A stretch of DNA of 38,430 nucleotides, taken from contig CAJTXX010000019.1 of assembly GCA_910584145.1 (NCBI GenBank), positions 1-38,430 on the forward strand. The letters are read 5' to 3'. The position numbers and the translations under genes are program-made. The notes beneath the pieces were generated by a model. That model was given only the letters and a program-made list of their open reading frames with translations. It did not search any database and was not told the origin of the DNA. Below are positions 7,274 to 17,116 of this stretch, in pieces. Every line of letters starts with the position of its first letter. Positions within the stretch are counted from its first letter, which is position 1. This DNA is from an uncultured Eggerthellaceae bacterium (GTDB lineage Bacteria > Actinomycetota > Coriobacteriia > Coriobacteriales > Eggerthellaceae).

Positions 7274-7996
7274 CTACCGCCTGCGCTCGCTCAGATAGCG
7301 GTACCAGATCGTTAGCGCCGCACCGATGATGACGAGGATGAGCCCCGGCAAGAAGCGCCCGATGCTGAATTCCGGCATGCTGACGGCACCGCGGCTGACG
7401 AGCGACGCATGGTCGGCATGGATGCCGGTGACACCGTCGTGGTCGGTGCAGGCCATGCTGAACGTGCCGCGCACCTGCAACGTGGTGCCTCGCTTGCCGT
7501 ATGCGCCATACGTGTCTATCACCGCCGAGAGCGATTTCGGCAGGTACACGGCCACTTCCGCATAAGTGCCGTCGTTGGCTTGCAGGGTTATCCAGCAGTA
7601 ATCGGGGCGCAGGTCGTCCTCGATGCGGTCGCCTATCACCTCGCCGGTCACCTGCACGGTCTGCCCTTCCATGTAGGAATCGGCGTTCTGCAAGTCGATG
7701 ATGGACGCATCGTAGATGAACGAGCTATCCGGCAGCTGGGTCGGGTTCAGCAGGTTCTGGGAGTTCTCGGCGCCCGTGTCAGAGGAGATGCCGCCGGCCT
7801 CGTCGGTGGTCACCTGCCCCGAGCACCCGGCGAGCGCACAGCACATGAGCGCCCCCAGCGAGCACGCGGCGAGACGCCCAGCGAGCGAACGAGCGCACGC
7901 CCTGCTGCCCTGCGCCGCAGCAGCCCCAGCGCCCGCACGGTCGCCCGCGCCCGGCAGCGCCTGGCGCCCAGCTCGCCGTTCCCACCACCGCAGCAT
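7274..7996 (-). CDS. OB-fold lipoprotein with C-terminal membrane segment
   Basis: A 240-residue protein of unknown function. A basic N-terminal stretch leads to a hydrophobic segment and a lipobox ending LAGC, with Cys58 as the likely lipid-modified residue. The 57-residue region before it is long for a signal peptide, but no later start is evident. Residues about 95-195 (GQTVQVTGEVIGDRI ... CWITLQANDG ... EVAVYLP ... GTTLQVRGTF) look like a small OB-type beta-barrel. A membrane segment (FLPGLILVIIGAALTIWY) and SERRR close the protein, so it would be held at both ends on the outer face of the membrane. Its ATG overlaps the trkH stop (TGATG), showing coupled translation. Confidence 0.7.
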   Translation of the reverse strand: MLRWWERRAGRQALPGAGDRAGAGAAAAQGSRACARSLAGRLAACSLGALMCCALAGCSGQVTTDEAGGISSDTGAENSQNLLNPTQLPDSSFIYDASIIDLQNADSYMEGQTVQVTGEVIGDRIEDDLRPDYCWITLQANDGTYAEVAVYLPKSLSAVIDTYGAYGKRGTTLQVRGTFSMACTDHDGVTGIHADHASLVSRGAVSMPEFSIGRFLPGLILVIIGAALTIWYRYLSERRR

Positions 7997-9522
7997 CACG
8001 ATACCGCCCTCCGCCCTCGGCGGCGGGGCACCACGCTCACCGTCACCTGCACCAACAGCGCCAACAGAGCGATGAATTCCAAACGACCCACCCACATCTG
8101 GAAGATGTAGAACAGCTCGAGCGTCCACGGCATGCCGGGCGCCGCCAACCCGGTGGTGATGCCGCCGTTCGAGGTCATAGCCACCGATTCGAAGATGGCC
8201 TGATTGGCGTCGAAGCCATGTGCGATACCCACCAGCGTGCCGATCGCATAGGTGGTCACGTACAGGATGAAAACCGTCATGGCCTCCTTCACCGCCTCGG
8301 GCGTCAGGATGCGCCGCCCCAGATGGTTGTACGACACCACCACGCGCGCGCTGTCGGGCGCTACGGTCTCCTTGATGGTGGCCACGATGGATTTCGCGAT
8401 GATGCCGACACGGTAGAGCTTGATGCCGCCGGCCGTGGAGCCTGCGCTCGCGCCTACTGCCATCACCACCGCGATGGTCAGGAATGCGCCTGAGGTGAAC
8501 ACGCTCAGCAGCTGGTTCGTGGTTATCACCGAGAAGCCGGTGGTGGTCATGGCCGACACCGCCATGAACGTGCCCCGGCGCAGCATGGCCATCAGGTTCG
8601 AGTACAGCGTGCTGCTCGCCAGCGCCGCCGTGAACACGCATAGCATGATCGCCAGCCAGATGACCGCGGTGCGCGTCTCTATGTCGCGGAAGAACGCCTT
8701 CGTCTCACCCTTCCACACGTCGGCATAGATGACGAAGCTGATGGAGCCCATCAGCATGAGCAGCATCATGACCACCTCGATGGAGAACGAGTGGTAGTAC
8801 ATGATGGACTGCTGCATGGGCGCGAACCCGCCCGTGACGAAGCCCGAGATGGAGGTCCACAGCGCGTTCAAGAAGGCGCGCGCCGGCTCCATGCCGTCGA
8901 GCAGCATCAGGATGGTGACGATGACCGTGGCCACCGCTATGACGATGGCGGTTATCTTGCTGATGAAGCGCGTGGTCTGCACCACGTTGGGCACCACGTG
9001 CTCGTTGCGGCCTTCAGAGGTGTAGAGGGTGCTACCGGTGCGCTTCCCGAAGATGCCCAACGACAGAGCAACCACGATGAGCCCCAAGCCGCCCAGCAAG
9101 TGCATCATGAAGCGGAACATGTTATCGGCATACGACAGGTGGTCGAGGTCGATGATGAGCGTGGCACCGGTGGTGGTCAGGCCCGATACGCCGTCGAACA
9201 CCGCATCGAGGTAGGTGGCGTAATGCCCCGAGAGATACAGCGGTATGGAGCAGAACAAGCCCAGCACCACCCATGCGAGCCCCACCACCGCCATGGCCTG
9301 CTGGCGGTTCAGCCGCCCCGGCTGGATGCGGCAGAAGCGCAAGCCCGAGCCCACCACGAGCGCGATGCCGATGGAGTAGAAGTAGCGCGAGGCTGGATCC
9401 CATTCTTGGAACACGAGCGCTGTCACCAGCGGCACCACCATGAGCAGCGCCGAGAACAGCACCAGCATGCCCAGGTAATGCCCGATGGCGCGGAGGTCGT
9501 CGAATGTGAAGCGCTGCCACAT
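7996..9522 (-). CDS. trkH: Potassium uptake protein, TrkH family
   Basis: A 508-residue membrane protein that forms the ion pathway of a Trk/Ktr-type potassium (or sodium-coupled) uptake system. The four pore-loop repeats are visible as LTTTGATL, ISGFVTGGFAP, SAMTTTGFSV and SNGGITTGL, separated by many hydrophobic helices, and the length is normal. The start at 9522 (MWQRFTF) gives a standard N terminus; a longer frame to 9645 would overlap a small upstream ORF. No good ribosome binding site precedes it, so it may be coupled to the 47-residue ORF that ends 11 bases upstream. The regulatory TrkA/KtrA subunit is not in the window. Confidence 0.9.
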   Translation of the reverse strand: MWQRFTFDDLRAIGHYLGMLVLFSALLMVVPLVTALVFQEWDPASRYFYSIGIALVVGSGLRFCRIQPGRLNRQQAMAVVGLAWVVLGLFCSIPLYLSGHYATYLDAVFDGVSGLTTTGATLIIDLDHLSYADNMFRFMMHLLGGLGLIVVALSLGIFGKRTGSTLYTSEGRNEHVVPNVVQTTRFISKITAIVIAVATVIVTILMLLDGMEPARAFLNALWTSISGFVTGGFAPMQQSIMYYHSFSIEVVMMLLMLMGSISFVIYADVWKGETKAFFRDIETRTAVIWLAIMLCVFTAALASSTLYSNLMAMLRRGTFMAVSAMTTTGFSVITTNQLLSVFTSGAFLTIAVVMAVGASAGSTAGGIKLYRVGIIAKSIVATIKETVAPDSARVVVSYNHLGRRILTPEAVKEAMTVFILYVTTYAIGTLVGIAHGFDANQAIFESVAMTSNGGITTGLAAPGMPWTLELFYIFQMWVGRLEFIALLALLVQVTVSVVPRRRGRRAVS

Positions 9523-9533
9523 GGGGTCAGAGG

Positions 9534-9677
9534 TCAGGCCGCCGGAACCAGCACGCGCACGATGGTCATGAGCACCCACAGCGCCACGATGAAGCTGACG
9601 AGGGACAGCATGATGATAGCCACGCCCCGCACGGGCGGCGCCCATCTCCCCTCGATATCAGCAAGCGTTCTGCGCAT
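9534..9677 (-). CDS. Small membrane protein (47 residues) upstream of trkH
   Basis: Reading the minus strand from the ATG at 9677 gives MRRTLADIEGRWAPPVRG, then a hydrophobic stretch (VAIIMLSLVSFIVALW) running into VLMTIVRVLVPAA and a TGA. It has a basic N terminus and one membrane helix. It ends 11 bases before the trkH ATG, so it could be a small partner or translational leader of TrkH. No Shine-Dalgarno sequence precedes it. TACAAT lies six bases before the ATG, which would place the transcript start at or next to the start codon (a leaderless message). It is not recognised as a known family. Confidence 0.5.
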   Translation of the reverse strand: MRRTLADIEGRWAPPVRGVAIIMLSLVSFIVALWVLMTIVRVLVPAA

Positions 9678-9683
9678 GCGGGT

Positions 9684-9689
9684 ATTGTA
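9684..9689 (-). promoter_or_regulatory. Candidate -10 element before the small ORF/trkH run
   Basis: TACAAT on the minus strand is spaced so that transcription would begin at about the A of the ATG at 9677. No clear -35 is seen. Confidence 0.3.
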
Positions 9690-9771
9690 CCGCTAAACAG
9701 CCCAGAAGGCCCTGGCCCTGCGGCCCCGGGCACCACGTTCGCCGCTTCCGGGGCCGGACGGAGGCGCACAT

Positions 9772-9801
9772 GAGAAGAGGGCCGGCAGATGCCGGCCCTC
9801 T
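9772..9801 (-). terminator. Hairpin terminator after clpB
   Basis: An 11-bp perfect stem (9776-9786 with 9791-9801) with an AGAT/ATCT loop lies 19 bases past the clpB stop. On the minus strand it is followed only by TCTCATG, so the U-tract is poor, but stem strength and position suit a terminator. Confidence 0.6.
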
Positions 9802-9820
9802 CGATCGGATGAGGGAGCCC

Positions 9821-12547
<2,727 letters not shown>

Positions 12548-12576
12548 GATGCTTCCTATCTCTTGCGCCTCACTGT

Positions 12577-12588
12577 GCCCGATCGGGC
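12577..12588. repeat. Perfect palindrome in the hspR-clpB spacer
   Basis: GCCCGATCGGGC is a 12-base perfect palindrome about 30 bases before clpB. A second possible hairpin, TGCGC with GCGCA around GGAAAA, lies nearer hspR. Neither resembles a HAIR or CIRCE site, and no clear clpB promoter is visible in the spacer. Confidence 0.35.
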
Positions 12589-12646
12589 GCAGCAGGCTCT
12601 CACGTCGTCTGATGGATGATGCGCGGAAAAGCGCAGGCGTCCGCCC

Positions 12647-13084
12647 TTACCGGGGCACTTCCTTCGAATAGAAGGTGACCGTGGCCGATGTGTTGTTCAG
12701 CCAGTGGTAGACCGGGGGAAGGTCGCGGATGCGCATCAGCGCGTTCACCGGGGTGTGGGGCGACAGCTCGCTGACGCGGCGAGCGAGGCGCTGCACGCGC
12801 TTATGCAGGTTCTCGAGCTCGTCCTCGCGCTCGTCCAGCCGCGTTTGCAGGTCGAGTATGCGCATGACGCCCGCTAGGTTGATGCCCTCGGCCGTCAGCT
12901 CGTTGATGAGCTCTAGCCGCTCGATATCGGCCTGCGAGTACATGCGCGTGTTGCCGCTCGTACGCTGCGGGGATAAAAGACCCTTCTGCTCGTAAGCGCG
13001 AAGGGTCTGAGGATGAACGCCGGCGAGCTCGGCCGCCACGCCTATCATGTACAGCGGCCGGTTCCTGTCCTCGTGCCCTACCAT
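12647..13084 (-). CDS. hspR: Heat-shock repressor HspR, MerR family
   Basis: A 145-residue MerR-type regulator. The winged helix-turn-helix is at about residues 10-75 (YMIGVAAELAGVHPQTLRAYEQKGLL, then RTSGNTRMYSQADIERL), followed by a leucine-rich coiled segment (RLDEREDELENLHKRVQRLARRV). HspR of actinobacteria represses the dnaK operon by binding HAIR sites and needs DnaK as co-repressor. The context, directly after dnaJ and before clpB, fits that role. Its ATG overlaps the last seven bases of dnaJ, and GAGGTG lies five bases upstream. A degenerate HAIR-like site at 16901-16921 is a plausible target. Confidence 0.92.
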   Translation of the reverse strand: MVGHEDRNRPLYMIGVAAELAGVHPQTLRAYEQKGLLSPQRTSGNTRMYSQADIERLELINELTAEGINLAGVMRILDLQTRLDEREDELENLHKRVQRLARRVSELSPHTPVNALMRIRDLPPVYHWLNNTSATVTFYSKEVPR

Positions 13085-14055
13085 GACCGCACCTCGCTCT
13101 CAGTCGCGGCCTGGAAGTCTTCCAGCGCCTTGCGCTGCGCGTCGTTCAGCTCGGTGGGCACCTTCACCTGCACCTTGATCTTCAGGTTGCCGTTCGCACC
13201 CTTGCTCTTCAGATCGGGCGCGCCCTTGCCCTTGATCGTGAGCACTGTGCCATCCTGCGTGCCAGCCGGCACCGTTACGCGCACCTTCGTGCCGTCGGGA
13301 GCGGGCACTACGATCTTCGCGCCCAGCGCCGCTTCTGCCACGGTAACGGGCATATCCACCACCACATCGGCCTTGTCGCGCGTGTAGTACGGGTGCTCGG
13401 TTATATGCGTGGTTATGAGCAGGTCGCCCGCTGGGGAGCCGTTCGCACCTAGGCCGCCCTTGCCCTTATAGCGCAGCCGCCCGCCTTCGCGCGCACCGGC
13501 GGGAACCTTCACCTCTATGGTGTCGGCCTCCTGCTTGCCGGGGATGCGCACTGTCACCAGCTTCGTGGTGCCCTTGAACGCCTCGTCGAAGGTGACATCG
13601 AGCGTGACGCTCATGTCCTGCCCCTTCCGAGCCGCCGAAGCGCCGCCGAACCCGCCGAAGTCCCAGTCGGTGCCGAATGCGCCTTCGCCGTGGCGGATGC
13701 TCTCCAGTATGTCGGCCCAGCTGCCGCCGAACCCGCCGCCACCGGTGGAGTACGTATACGTTCCGCCGCCACCGCTGCCGCCGAAGATGTCCTCGTAGTT
13801 GAAGCCCTGACCGCCACCGCCCCACGGTATCTGGTTCTCGTTGGCTGTGCCGTACTGATCGTACAGCTCGCGCTTCTTCTCGTCGGAGAGCACTTCGTAG
13901 GCTTCGTTGATCTCCTTGAACTTCGCCTCGTCACCGCCCGCATCGGGGTGGTGCGTGCGAGCCAGCTTGCGGAATGCCTTCTTTATCTCATCAGCAGACG
14001 CGGTACGCGGAACGCCCAGCGTCTTGTAATAATCAGGTGTTGCCGTCGCTGCCAA
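13078..14055 (-). CDS. dnaJ: J-domain co-chaperone lacking the zinc finger (CbpA-like DnaJ)
   Basis: A 325-residue DnaK co-chaperone. The J domain (about 7-72) carries the HPD tripeptide at 36-38 needed to stimulate DnaK ATPase. A Gly/Phe-rich linker runs from about 78 to 135, then two C-terminal beta domains (DMSVTLDVTFDEAFKG onward). The CxxCxGxG zinc-finger repeats of classical DnaJ are absent, so this is a type II (CbpA-like) J protein even though it occupies the dnaJ position in the dnaK cluster. The start codon is TTG, and a near-perfect AAGGAGGTG ribosome binding site lies just upstream, which fixes this start. It ends inside the first codons of hspR. Confidence 0.92.
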   Translation of the reverse strand: MAATATPDYYKTLGVPRTASADEIKKAFRKLARTHHPDAGGDEAKFKEINEAYEVLSDEKKRELYDQYGTANENQIPWGGGGQGFNYEDIFGGSGGGGTYTYSTGGGGFGGSWADILESIRHGEGAFGTDWDFGGFGGASAARKGQDMSVTLDVTFDEAFKGTTKLVTVRIPGKQEADTIEVKVPAGAREGGRLRYKGKGGLGANGSPAGDLLITTHITEHPYYTRDKADVVVDMPVTVAEAALGAKIVVPAPDGTKVRVTVPAGTQDGTVLTIKGKGAPDLKSKGANGNLKIKVQVKVPTELNDAQRKALEDFQAATESEVRSW

Positions 14056-14143
14056 CGTTCCACCTCCTTATCTGTCTTTCTCTTCAAATCTCTTCTCTAT
14101 ACCCATCGACGGGCCGGACCATAACCAGAACCGTCCCAACCTC

Positions 14144-14234
14144 GGAGCGCTTCCCGATGCCTTCACAAAGCGAGTTCCGCAGGCGCGAAGCGCCGAGGAC
14201 TGTCCGAGCGACTGAAGGTATCGGGAAGCGCTCC
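14144..14234. repeat. Long inverted repeat between grpE and dnaJ
   Basis: Arms at 14144-14165 and 14213-14234 are 22 bases each and pair fully, with one G-U type position. The 47 bases between them hold a second hairpin, GGCGC-GAA-GCGCC (14182-14194), flanked by AGTTCC/GGACT. The transcript would form one long nested stem-loop. No U-tract follows, so it is not a simple terminator. It could be an RNA stabiliser, a processing site separating dnaK-grpE from dnaJ-hspR-clpB, or a dispersed repeat element. Confidence 0.75.
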
Positions 14235-14247
14235 CCGAAAACCTAGC

Positions 14248-14901
14248 CTACTCCTCTTCCGGCTTCTCGCGCTTCGGCCCGCCGGTCGTCACCGTCACCA
14301 TTGCGGGCCGCAGCACCTTCGCACCCATCCGATAGCCCTTCTGGTACACCTCGTTCACCGTCTCGTCGGGCTGCGAGGGGTCGTCCACCGTGCCCACGGC
14401 CTGCGCCTCGAGCGCGTCGAACGCCTCACCCGCAGGGTCGAGCACTTCCACGCCGTCTTTCTGAAGCGTGTCCACGAACTTGGAGAGCACCGCCTTCACG
14501 CCGTCGAGCAGGCCGTTCGCGGCATCTGCCCCCGAGTTATTCTCGGCGTAGTCGATGGTGCGCTCAAGATCATCCAACACGGGGAGCAGGCTGACGACCA
14601 GCTTCTCGGCCGCGCGCGCCTTCTCTTCCTCGCGCTGCTCCTTCGTGCGCCGGCGGTAGGTATCCCACTCGGCATGCAGGCGCATGTACTTGTCTTTCCA
14701 CTCGGCCACTTCGGCGGCCGCAGCGGCTTCGGCCTGCACCTCGTCCATCGCCTCATCGACGATGGCCGCGGCTTCCGCTTCGAGCACTGCGTCGGTCAGC
14801 TCCTCGGCAGATGCGCCCTCGGCATCGGGTGCGCCCGTGGGCGCACCCTCCGTCATATCCTCTGCGGCTTTCACCGCTTCGTCTTTGCTCGCGTCGGCCA
14901 T
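14248..14901 (-). CDS. grpE: Nucleotide exchange factor GrpE
   Basis: A 217-residue protein that releases ADP from DnaK. The acidic, Ala-rich N-terminal region (about 1-65) is followed by the coiled coil (WKDKYMRLHAEWDTYRRRT), the four-helix part (LLPVLDDLERTIDYAE) and the C-terminal beta wing (NEVYQKGYRMGAKVLRPAMVTV), which together are diagnostic. The gene starts three bases after the dnaK stop, with AAGGA seven bases before the ATG and inside the dnaK 3' end, so the two are co-transcribed and probably co-translated. Confidence 0.96.
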   Translation of the reverse strand: MADASKDEAVKAAEDMTEGAPTGAPDAEGASAEELTDAVLEAEAAAIVDEAMDEVQAEAAAAAEVAEWKDKYMRLHAEWDTYRRRTKEQREEEKARAAEKLVVSLLPVLDDLERTIDYAENNSGADAANGLLDGVKAVLSKFVDTLQKDGVEVLDPAGEAFDALEAQAVGTVDDPSQPDETVNEVYQKGYRMGAKVLRPAMVTVTTGGPKREKPEEE

Positions 14902-14904
14902 GTC

Positions 14905-16815
14905 TTATTCCTTCTTCGCCTCGTCGTCATCCTCGACGACCTCGTAGTCGGCTTCCAGGGTGTCGTCGGCCGGAGCCGTCTCAGCTGCCGCTGCCTGCGC
15001 ACCGGCGTCTGCGCCCTCGGTGGAGTAGACCACCTCGGCCAGCTTATAGCCCGCCTGCTGCATCTTCTCGGTGGCGGCGCGGATGGCGTCTATGTCGCTG
15101 CCTTGCAACGCGCTCTGCGTCTCGGCGATGGCGCTCTCAGCCTCGCTCTTCGCGTCAGCCGGCACCTTGTCGCCCAGCTCGTCGAGCGTCTGCTGGGTGG
15201 CGGTCACCAGCGCCTCGGCGTTGTTGCGCACCTCCACCTCTTCCTTGCGCTTGGCGTCTTCCTCGGCATGCTGCTCAGCGTCCTTCACCATGCGATCGAC
15301 TTCGTCGTCAGACAGCGCGGTGCTGCCGGAGATGGTGATCTGCTGCTGCTTGCCAGTGCCCAGGTCCTTCGCCGACACGTTCACGATGCCGTTGGCGTCG
15401 ATGTCGAAGGTCACCTCGATCTGCGGGACGCCGCGGCGCGCAGCCGGGATGCCCGTCAGCTGGAAGCGGCCCAGCGTCTTGTTGCCGGAAGCCATCTCGC
15501 GCTCACCTTGCAGCACATGCACCTCAACGGAGGTCTGGTTATCGGCTGCCGTGGAGTAGATCTCGGTCTTACGCGTGGGGATGGTGGTGTTGCGCTCGAT
15601 CATCTTCGTCATGACGCCGCCCATCGTCTCGACGCCCAGCGACAGCGGGGTCACGTCGAGCAGCAGGATGCCCGTCACGTCGCCGGATAGCACGCCGCCC
15701 TGGATGGCTGCGCCCATCGCCACGACCTCGTCGGGGTTCACCGACATGTTCGGCTTCTTGCCGGTCAGCTTCTCCACCAGCTCCTGCACGGCGGGCATAC
15801 GGGTGGAACCGCCCACCAGGATGACCTCGTCCAGTTCGCCGGGCTTCAAGCCAGCGTCGGAGAGCGCCTGCTCCACCGGCTTCTTGCAGCGCTCCAGCAG
15901 GTCCTTCGTGATGCTCTGGAACTCGGTGCGCGTCAGCGTGTAGTCAAGATGCTTCGGGCCATCGGCGCCTGCGGTGATGAACGGCAGGTTGATGTTGGTC
16001 TGCGAGGTGGAGGACAGCTCCATCTTCGCCTTCTCGGCTGCTTCCTTCAAACGCTGGAGGGCCATCTTGTCCTCGCGCAGGTCGATGCCGGTGTCGGCCT
16101 TGAACTTGTCGGCCAGCCAGTCGATGACGCGCTGATCCCAGTCGTCGCCGCCCAGGTGGTTATCGCCCGCGGTGGATGCGACCTCGAACACGCCGTCGCC
16201 CAGCTCGAGCACCGACACGTCGAAGGTGCCGCCGCCCAGGTCGAACACGAGTATCTTCTCGTCGTGGTCGGCCTTGTCGAGGCCGTAGGCCAGCGCGGCT
16301 GCGGTGGGCTCGTTGATGATGCGCTCCACGTTCAGGCCGGCGATCTTACCTGCGTCCTTCGTCGCCTGGCGCTGCGCGTCGTTGAAGTACGCCGGAACCG
16401 TGATGACAGCCTGAGTGATGGTCTCGCCCGTCTGCTTCTCGGCGTCGGACTTCAGCTTCTGGAGCACCATCGCGGATATCTCTTCGGGGGTGTAGGTCTT
16501 GCCGTCGATGTCGATGACCGCGCGGCCGTCCTTGCCCTTCTCAACCTTGTAGGAAACGGTCTTCTGCTCTTCGGGCGTCTCGTCGTAGCCGCGGCCGATG
16601 AAGCGCTTGACCGAGGAGACGGTGTTCTCAGGGTTGGTGACCGCCTGGTTCTTCGCGGCCTTGCCCACCACGCGCTCACCATCTTTGCGGAAACCCTCGA
16701 CCGAAGGGGTAGTGCGGTCGCCCTCTGCGTTGACCAGTATCTCGGGCTCGGAGCCCTCCATGACCGCCATAGCGGAATTGGTGGTGCCCAAGTCTATACC
16801 GAGTATCTTCGCCAT
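14905..16815 (-). CDS. dnaK: Chaperone protein DnaK (Hsp70)
   Basis: A 636-residue Hsp70 that binds exposed hydrophobic segments in an ATP-controlled cycle with GrpE, the J protein and ClpB encoded next to it. The N terminus MAKILGIDLGTTNSAMAVM is the Hsp70 signature, with the phosphate motif FDLGGGTFDVSVLELG, VILVGGSTRMPAVQ in the second ATPase lobe, and a substrate domain from about residue 380. The C-terminal tail is acidic (EADYEVVEDDDEAKKE). The actuator loop after residue 70 is short, as in Gram-positive DnaK. GAGGA lies eight bases before the ATG. It is the first gene of the cluster, under the promoter at 16868-16896. Confidence 0.98.
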   Translation of the reverse strand: MAKILGIDLGTTNSAMAVMEGSEPEILVNAEGDRTTPSVEGFRKDGERVVGKAAKNQAVTNPENTVSSVKRFIGRGYDETPEEQKTVSYKVEKGKDGRAVIDIDGKTYTPEEISAMVLQKLKSDAEKQTGETITQAVITVPAYFNDAQRQATKDAGKIAGLNVERIINEPTAAALAYGLDKADHDEKILVFDLGGGTFDVSVLELGDGVFEVASTAGDNHLGGDDWDQRVIDWLADKFKADTGIDLREDKMALQRLKEAAEKAKMELSSTSQTNINLPFITAGADGPKHLDYTLTRTEFQSITKDLLERCKKPVEQALSDAGLKPGELDEVILVGGSTRMPAVQELVEKLTGKKPNMSVNPDEVVAMGAAIQGGVLSGDVTGILLLDVTPLSLGVETMGGVMTKMIERNTTIPTRKTEIYSTAADNQTSVEVHVLQGEREMASGNKTLGRFQLTGIPAARRGVPQIEVTFDIDANGIVNVSAKDLGTGKQQQITISGSTALSDDEVDRMVKDAEQHAEEDAKRKEEVEVRNNAEALVTATQQTLDELGDKVPADAKSEAESAIAETQSALQGSDIDAIRAATEKMQQAGYKLAEVVYSTEGADAGAQAAAAETAPADDTLEADYEVVEDDDEAKKE

Positions 16816-16867
16816 GTTGCCATCCTCGCTTTCGTAGTTGTCTGTCAGCTTCTTTAATGTTGCCGCT

Positions 16868-16896
16868 ACTATAAAATCTTAGTGTATGCCTGTCAA
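16868..16896 (-). promoter_or_regulatory. dnaK operon promoter
   Basis: On the minus strand TTGACA (16891-16896) is followed, after exactly 17 bases, by TATAGT (16868-16873). This is close to the housekeeping sigma consensus and predicts a leader of about 45 bases before dnaK. It is the best promoter match noticed in the window. Confidence 0.8.
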
Positions 16897-16900
16897 GTTT

Positions 16901-16921
16901 CTTGTAACGAAGAATCTCAAC
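16901..16921. promoter_or_regulatory. Degenerate HAIR-like (HspR operator) site
   Basis: CTTGTAA-N7-TCTCAAC matches the HAIR consensus CTTGAGT-N7-ACTCAAG at 9 of 14 positions with the exact seven-base spacing. It lies four bases upstream of the dnaK -35. With hspR in the same cluster this is the natural place for the operator, but the match is loose. Confidence 0.45.
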
Positions 16922-17049
16922 AAGGCCGTGCTGACAGGACTTTACACACATCTTGCACACATATGTTCGAAAACGAGCAAGCGTAAACCCCCGGTAAAGA
17001 ACCGTTGAGAACCCGAAAACCAAGCGCCGACCGGGCATGGAAGGCGTGT

Positions 17050-17087
17050 TATATAAAAGAGAGGGCAGCCCGGATGGACTGCCCTCT
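17050..17087 (-). terminator. Rho-independent terminator of the surface locus
   Basis: AGAGGGCAG (17060-17068) pairs with CTGCCCTCT (17079-17087). On the minus strand the stem is followed by CTTTTATATAA. It lies about 30 bases past the stop of the lectin gene and before the dnaK promoter region. Confidence 0.8.
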
Positions 17088-17116
17088 GTGCTCGTATCCT
17101 GTACCGTCTAGAGAGA

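Noticed and set aside
7997..8641. N-terminal extension of the OB-fold lipoprotein frame
   Set aside because: It overlaps the trkH coding region in another frame and has no domain content; the lipoprotein start at 7996 is coupled to the trkH stop.
16816..17000. CIRCE (HrcA) operator upstream of dnaK
   Set aside because: No TTAGCACTC-N9-GAGTGCTAA-like sequence is present; the encoded regulator is HspR.
16676..17038. A 120-codon minus-strand frame across the dnaK promoter
   Set aside because: It covers the promoter and the dnaK start in another frame and shows no family features.
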